Source: Panulirus ornatus
Lineage: Eukaryota; Arthropoda; Malacostraca; Decapoda; Palinuridae
Length of the DNA stretch: 64,000 nucleotides
Direction: 5' to 3'
Assembly: GCF_036320965.1 (NCBI RefSeq)
Contig: NC_092257.1
Coordinates: forward strand, 17,667,913-17,731,912
Part shown: piece by piece, positions 57,640-64,000 of the stretch
How the letters are laid out: every line of letters begins with the position of its first letter
How positions within the stretch are numbered: position 1 is the stretch's first letter
Position numbers and translations under genes: made by a program
The notes under the pieces: generated by a model
Told to the model about the DNA's origin: nothing
The model's database searches: none
The model's input: only the letters and a program-made list of their open reading frames with translations

Positions 57640-58005
57640 AAGGTGAGGCGAGGCACCAGCCCGCACTACCCCCAGCACGAGGCTGGGTGCCAACCTGCAC
57701 TATCCTAACACGAGGCTGGGTGCCAACCTGCACTACCCCAGCACGAGGCTGGGTGCCAACCTGCACTACCCCAGCACGAGGCTGGGAAACCAACCTGCAC
57801 CATCCTAGCACGAGGCTGGGTGCCGACCTGCACTATCCTAGCACGAGGCTGGGTGCCGACCTGCACTACCCCAGCACGAGGCTGGGTGCCACCCTGCACC
57901 ATCCTAGCACGAGGCTGGGTGCCGACCTGCACTATCCTAGCACGAGGCTGGGTGCCGACCTGCACTATCCTAGCACGAGGCTGGGTGCCAACCTGCACTG
58001 AGCCA
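57640..58005. repeat. 33-bp minisatellite, 11 copies
   Basis: Unit cacgaggctgggtgccaacc then tgcactaccccag. The period is a multiple of three; several frames stay open on both strands. Confidence 0.97.
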
Positions 58006-59149
58006 GCCCCAGGTCCTGGTCCTCTCCTCTACTGCCCCACACTTACTGAGGGAAGGTACACATCTATGGCACTCCAACCCCGGCCCCAGGTGAGGGGACG
58101 AACATGCCACGTTAAAAGGCACTTTTCCTTCCATTCGTCATGTTATTCCTTCAGGAATGGATAATAGCGACGATTTACGAACAGGTCGATGGTAACGTAA
58201 TGCAACGAGTTTACTGAAATATCACCATGTAATCACCACCTTACAGGCTGTACGCTATTGTTTAGAACGTCTTGATTACCGTAGTAATGACCCACACATT
58301 CAGGGAATGTGGAAGTACGCCGGCGTCGAGAGCCGACGGAGAGGTCATGTTGTCTGTCGTGCGCCGGAGTCGAGAGGCAACGGAGAGGTCATGTTGACTG
58401 TGAAGAGCTAACATGAGGACGTTTTTCAAAGTCTGGCGACGGCGACGCCCGAGACACACTGGCGACTCGGGTGGAGAGCTGATTGCCTCACGCATTACTT
58501 GGGTTCGAAAGTGATTCTGGCTGATGAGCTGGACACGAGCAGGTCTGGTGAGGCGCTGAGGTGGGCTGACTCCCGGAGGCAGACTCACTGCGGAACCTCA
58601 GGGCAACGGGTCAGGTATCCAGGCTATAGAGTCACGGGGTGTTCTCAACATCCCTCCGTTTTCTCGTAGCCACGAGTGACGGAGAGGAGTCGAGATGGCT
58701 AGTGTGGCAACACGAGCCAATGAAGTTTCGTGAGATAATTTCCCCGAGTGGACAGTTTTACTCCCAGTAATGGTAAGTTTTATTTCGTTCGTACGAAAGT
58801 TTTACTTTTGTTTGTCCTAAGTTAAACATCTCAAGTTCTGTGTTATGCAAATGTGATTGTTGTCGGACGGTCACCGAGGGAATCCTTCACTGTAAAGGTT
58901 TAACGTCAAGTCACACAGTTGCACAAAGCTGTATTAAAAACCATCAAGTATTTTGAAATTATATTCTCCCACAGCAGCATTGGTAGGAGGGAGAGAGACA
59001 AGTCATCATTTGTTTTACACGAGTGGAGACGGAGCGAGTTCTTGTGAACAGTTAGGTTGGTGAGACGTAAGGGGCTCCTAGTGGTTGTGCTGGACCATAT
59101 CTGTGAAAAATAATTTCATAAACACACGATTGTAAGGTCGTTTGGAAGC
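58006..59149. other. Unique sequence with a strong lone donor
   Basis: cccagtaatg followed by gtaagttttat at 58772 is a good donor. An upstream ATG at 58695 gives only 12 codons. A short duplicated phrase (gagaggcaacggagaggtca) lies at 58.33-58.40 kb. It might be a non-coding first exon; unsupported otherwise. Confidence 0.25.
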
Positions 59150-59405
59150 ATCCTGGGTGACCAGGTCGACCCCACCCTCATCGACACCAAGGTCCCTGGC
59201 TGACCCTAGCTAGCATCCTGGGTGGCACCAAGGTCACAGGCTGACCCTGGTACCCTGGGTGGCACCAAGGTCCCAGGCTGACCCTGGTACTCTGGGTGAC
59301 ACCAAGGTCCCAGGCTGACCCTGGTACCCTGGGTGGCACCAAGGACACAGGCTGACCCTGGCACCCTGGGTGGCACCAAGGTCCCAGGGTGAGCCAGGAT
59401 AATGT
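59150..59405. repeat. 37-bp minisatellite, 6 copies
   Basis: Unit ccctgggtggcaccaaggtc then ccaggctgaccctggta. Confidence 0.95.
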
Positions 59406-59964
59406 CCTAACAAGGCTACCACGCCCAGCCACCAGACATCCATACCGACACTACCAGGAGAAGCTGTGAGAGCTATGTAAACTGGTTAACATTTTCAGAG
59501 CCACACAATGGCTGGCCCGATTCAATAACTATTACGTCGCTTCCTGGGATAATCAAGCAAAATCATCAGCAATTTCAATGTTTCAGGACGGCTAATTCAT
59601 CAGCAATTTTCTCGTTTGGGGATAACGAAACCAGACAATCAACAATTTCATCTCATCAGGAGAGCTACGCGTGCCAGTTTGTCAATAAATGCACCACGAC
59701 GAGACGGCCTCGTTCGGTGGTACACACTCCACTCATGGACGGCTGTGGTGCAGGTAAATTGACCACAGGGGAAGTGGATGATGGGAGTAAGGTTAGGTCT
59801 GCAGGTCATCAGAGCCCTAAAAACTTGCCAACCATTCCTGAAGGTGACAGATATACTTAGTCACTCGGTCGGGACGGCTTGGTGAACTGATGAACAACTT
59901 TCCATTACGTGAAAACTCTCAGTGCCTTTCACCTGACCTTCTTCCTTTTCCCGGAACTTGTGCT

Positions 59965-60225
59965 TGCCAGAGCTCAGGGCAGCAGTTACCTGAGGTACAC
60001 CTGCGCTGGGAGGGGAAACCTGACTTCTCAGCTCACCAGAGCGCGTGGCAGCCCTGACCTGAGGTACATCGGCGCTGGGAGGGAACAACTGGCTTCTCAG
60101 CTTACCAGAGCGCGTGGCAGCCCTGATCTGAGGTACACTTGCACTGGGAGAGGGACAACTGGCCTCCTAGACTGCCACAACCCTGAACAATACTGATCTG
60201 AGGTGCACCTGTAGTGGGAGGACAC
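59965..60225. repeat. ~69-bp minisatellite, 3-4 copies
   Basis: Unit with ccagagcgcgtggcagccct, gacctgaggtacatcggcgc, tgggaggg. Confidence 0.9.
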
Positions 60226-60709
60226 ACACACACACCTGAAATTCCAGCCTACCACAACCCGGGGCAGCACTGACCTGAGGACACCCGCACACCTAGCTGT
60301 TTATGTGGCCGGCCTACAAGGGGAGGGGGGAAAAGTGCCCTACGTATACGACTCTCCCGAGGCAGCTCGTTTCGTAAGCCAACAATGTTCTGTAGCACAA
60401 ACCAACATCAAGGACTGATGTCCAGAAATGTCTGCACGTGGGCACCAACACTGAGGAGGAAGCTGAGATATGTGGGAGGAATCTGGCGGCGCCTCGTGCC
60501 TCCACCTGCAGCCAAGGTCCTGCATGATACGTACAAGGAAGGCCCGGCGCGTACTATGCTGGGAAAGGCGTGCATGGTACGTGCAGGGAGGGCCCTGTAC
60601 GGTGCAGGCAGACACTATGACCACCACCATCAACCGATCTGGATGACACTATACACCAAGTTAACCATAATAATGAATCGTGCTGCAGTCTTTCGTTCTG
60701 GAGTCTGTT

Positions 60710-60835
60710 AATCCTTCTGGCGCCTGCCCTCCGGTGTCTGGTGTCTGTGTTCCAGTGTCTGGCATCTGTCCTCCAGTGTCAAGTGTCTGTCTTCCACTGT
60801 CTAGTGTCTGTCCCTCAGTGTATGGCGTCTGTAGG
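60710..60835. repeat. 21-bp minisatellite, 6 copies
   Basis: Unit gtgtctgtcttccactgtct then a. Confidence 0.9.
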
Positions 60836-61663
60836 TCTCGTCTGCCACAACCAACACGACGGACCGGAGACACAACGTGTATGGTTCAGCATTTGTGAAC
60901 AATAATAACATCAACTCAAGCTTCCACGTCCGTCCTTTTCTGCCGGTAAGCATAACTGTTCGCCAGACGTGCGGCGACTGCTCTCGGCCGACGATCCAGC
61001 AGGCAAACAACCACACTGCCAAGCGTGCCACAACGTATCCTACATCTTAAAACACCTCCTGAGACGGGCGGCCCTTGGTAAAGATGCCTAAAGTGTACGC
61101 ACGACACTCGCCGGGCCCCGCGCACCCCAGTGTCAACAGGCACGTCTCTGTACATAGCCTGGTCCACAACACGGGTGCCAGAGCTTTGTAAGACGCACAT
61201 GGCTCACGTAAGCAGCGCGTTTCTTGCGCGGAAGAAAAAAAAAATATAAAAACTTGCACTAGGAGGTGCTGCAGTACTGGCACACTCCCAGTGAAACTGT
61301 TAAATATGAAAATAAAAACCTCTAGGAATTTACAACGATGCCGAATAATTTGAGGATATTCCTGCCACCAGTACGTGGTCGAGCGGGCCGCAGTGGTGTG
61401 GTAGGAGTGTGGCGGTATGGCAGGAGTGCAGTGGTGGGGTGGGCCAGTAGCTGCAGCGGTAGAGCCCCGCGAGTCTACCTGCCCCGCTGCGGGCTGTGGC
61501 CAATGTCGCACACCTGACTTGCTTCCTGGGGAGAACAAGGACTTCCCTGCCATGCACAAGGACATTAGTACTGTACACCAGCGAGACGATCTGCAATACG
61601 TGGCCTCAACCACCCTCGTCCTCCTCCCACACGCTGTACACAGCCTGTCTGTGGATAATCACC

Positions 61664-61664
<1 letters not shown>

Positions 61665-61743
<79 letters not shown>
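61665..61743. repeat. (CT)n microsatellite
   Basis: About 39 pure units. Confidence 0.98.
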
Positions 61744-61746
<3 letters not shown>

Positions 61747-61939
61747 CACACACAGTCACTAAACAACGGAGTCAAGCAACACCTGAACCGGGAAGAGCCC
61801 CCGACACGGCGCCAGGTTTTACATGACGTGTGGGAATGTAGACTGGACGAGCATGGGGTAAATTGCTGCCACAAGTCATGGTTATACATGAAGTGTGGGG
61901 GAATGTTGACCAACTGGTTCACCAGCAGCAATACTGATG

Positions 61940-62270
61940 GTGCTGGTGCAGCGAGGCTCACACTGCTGGGGGTGCTGGTGCAGCGAGGCTCACAGTACTG
62001 GGGGTACTGGAGCAGCGAGGCTCAGTGCTGAGGGTACTAGTGCAGCGGAGCTCACAGTGCTGGGGGTACTGGTGCAGCGAGGCTCATAGTGCTGGGGGTA
62101 CTGGTGCAGCGAGGCTGACAGTGCTGGGGGTACTGGTGCAGCGAGGCTCACAGTACTGGGGGTATTGGTGCAACGAGGCTCACAGTGCTAGGGGTACTGG
62201 TGCAGCGAGGCTCACAGTGCTGGGGGTACTGGTGCAGCGAGGCTCACAGTGCTGGAGGAACTGGTGCTTG
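61940..62270. repeat. 32-bp minisatellite, ~10 copies
   Basis: Unit ctggtgcagcgaggctcaca then gtgctgggggta. Confidence 0.96.
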
Positions 62271-62644
62271 TGGCTTGGCGTGGCAGTACCTCCCCCCCAG
62301 ACTAATAAGTGGCGGCGTGTCTGGTGAGATGAGCGGGAAATGCCTTTGGCCCTGGGAATGTGGACCACGCTACATATGTTGAGCATGGCATGGTGCGCAT
62401 GGCGCCCGGGATATGTTGGATGATCAGCATACCCCACCAGGTATGGCGGACACAGCACACATCCCCCCAAGTGATCACACTGAAGGGCGGCCGACAACGC
62501 TCGCGTGCACCTCGCCTGCTGCAGGAGACAAGATCTAACATCTTGGTGTGAGCGGCAGGAGGTCGGACGGCGGACGCCGGGCCACTGCCGCCAACAGGGA
62601 CCCTTGGCTTCGTCCTCGAGCATAACTGCTTACCTTCCGATCCC

Positions 62645-62835
62645 TTCTAATCCTTAAGCACGACGGTGCGATCCATGGGCACGACGGAGCCAGCTTTGAG
62701 CAAACAAAAGAAAAAGTTCGACTCTTTAGTATGACTGTCTAGCCTTTGACCTCATGAATATGGGACAATCTGAAAGCCAGGTCGTCATACCCAGGAGGGG
62801 TCGTACCGTTCGTGCTCAAGGGTCGTGCACCGCCC
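62645..62835. repeat. Foldback repeat FB, copy 3
   Basis: The left arm taatccttaagcacgacggt and right arm gggtcgtaccgttcgtgctc (then aaggg) are inverted repeats about 150 bp apart. The centre has cctttgacctcatgaatatg and ggtcgtcatacccaggaggg. It is the least diverged of the three copies. Confidence 0.65.
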
Positions 62836-63927
62836 TGCCCAAGGGGAGGGAACGAGTGTTGAGCGAGTCCTCGTCAGCCGAGCAGGCAACAGAATCCTCT
62901 GTCTGTCACATACCATCTCGTGTGTCACCCGCCGACGAAATCATCAATTACCGAAATGATATGCTTCTTTCCAACAGTGACGTCAACTCTATATCTGCCT
63001 CGGTACGAAGCGACCATATGTCCATTGTCTGCAGTCTTCTGTTGAGCTGCGGCAAACCATCCTCCACCAGTCTCCTTTGGTACCCTGAGGTCGTCCACGT
63101 TGCTTATCTTGACCTATCTATCCACCTACACACACGTGTTATGCCAAGACATTCAACTTAAAAGATAGTCTTACAAAAATTCATATACACCCACACACCT
63201 GGCTCGAGTAACACTAATTTTGACTGCTGTCTGGTCTCATTGAGATGGTGTTCCGATATTTACATCAAAATCTTAGTATATTTTGGGATCATGCATAAAT
63301 ATCAAGGCTATTATGTGATGATGATGATGTGTGATAGGGGTAAGAAGGTGGAGTGAAACACGTAATGGCCTTCCCATCTTTACACACATCTGTAAACTTA
63401 ACATATGATCATAGCAGTCGAGTCTCTTACAAGAAACTCTCGTCTGGTCGGCAGAGACCGACACGCGCACAAGACCAGCACATAATACCGACCTTATAGT
63501 TCCATATGTTGATATGGGTCACATCCGGGGAAACTCTTTACAAATCTATACCTCTCCAATGACAGTTGAGGAAGCCTACCATTACCCCAAGGCTGGATAT
63601 CCCAGGATGGAGTCAGAGGGCTGGCCTCTTTGCTATTCAGGCAGAATATCTTCGACCCTGCTACGAAAAAAAAAAATCATACACGAGGGTTACAACTGTA
63701 GAGCGAGAGACAGGAGTGAAAGACGTCTGGTTTTGCACTGGTGACGTGGACGGCAATGTTGGTGCCACTGGTGGAGTCATTCCAGGGATACGAGCCCAGC
63801 CTTGCCGTGCCTGGCAGTACAGTAAAATACCATCACCGCCTCTTGCTGACCCACCCGGTGCAACAAGGTGTGAGAGTGACGGCTCGTGATGCGCCACGAT
63901 GGCACTAGTGGCAGACGTCTCACTCAC
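62836..63927. other. Unique sequence, no gene supported
   Basis: Open frames to 135 codons on + (62754-63161) show no codon bias and partly overlap the foldback repeat. Confidence 0.35.
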
Positions 63928-64000
63928 AGTAACGTAAATACCCTGAGTCTCCTGCCAGGGGTCAGACACCACAGGCAGCGGCTGAGGACCCTCCACCAAG
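63928..64000 (-). CDS. Possible partial exon at the window edge
   Basis: Reading leftward from the window end on the minus strand, 24 codons are open (LVEGPQPLPVVSDPWQETQG and four more residues). They end in phase 0 exactly at ACT followed by GTGAGTGAG, a near-perfect donor. The frame also continues to 63661 without a stop, so the donor is the only sign of an exon end. The upstream part lies outside the window. Confidence 0.15.

Noticed and set aside
57603..58164. Repeat protein with 11-residue units
   Set aside because: 33-bp minisatellite open on both strands; no codon bias, no start context.

Overview
The window looks like an anonymous stretch of a repeat-rich animal nuclear genome, most likely a decapod crustacean (shrimp, lobster or crab type). 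The evidence is roughly forty long pure dinucleotide arrays of (AT), (AC), (CT) or (GA), more than thirty minisatellite arrays with 20-70 bp units, and relics of at least three kinds of non-LTR retroelement. No prokaryotic gene order, ribosome-binding sites, rRNA or tRNA was seen. The crustacean assignment is inference from sequence style, not from a search.

No complete gene is visible. The best coding signal is on the + strand in the first 14 kb. A Kozak-like ATG exon (5741-5802) ends in a perfect donor, and a 169-bp open segment (8179-8347) has a good acceptor, a plausible donor and very strong G/C bias at third codon positions. The phases of the two fit. A third GC-biased segment near 13424-13620 begins in a compatible phase. 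These could be exons of one unknown gene. Weaker exon-like segments lie near 31.5, 32.2, 33.0, 41.5, 48.4, 51.0 and 63.9 kb; none could be named.

Layout. 0-2.4 kb: three (TA) arrays with inverted interspersed repeats, then a decayed reverse transcriptase (RT, minus strand). 4-9 kb: minisatellites and the first two candidate exons. 9.5-12.6 kb and 15.9-26 kb: LINE 3' ends and fragments, often running into (AC) arrays. 29-31 kb: a LINE tail and GC-rich minisatellites. 33-40 kb: 28-, 30-, 33-, 46- and 48-bp arrays, an RT relic and a duplicated 150-bp block. 42-50 kb: further arrays, a LINE relic and the longest non-repetitive open frame. 50-57 kb: an (AAT) tract, several interspersed repeat families and a minus-strand RT relic. 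57-62.3 kb: five more minisatellites. 62.6 kb: a foldback repeat.

Nearly every long open frame comes from simple or tandem repeats and is not evidence of protein. The most informative biology is the turnover of repeats: LINE 3' tails fused to (AC)n, an internally deleted LINE, foldback elements, a 31-bp minisatellite expanded inside one copy of a dispersed repeat, and a 46-bp minisatellite with a duplicated four-unit block.
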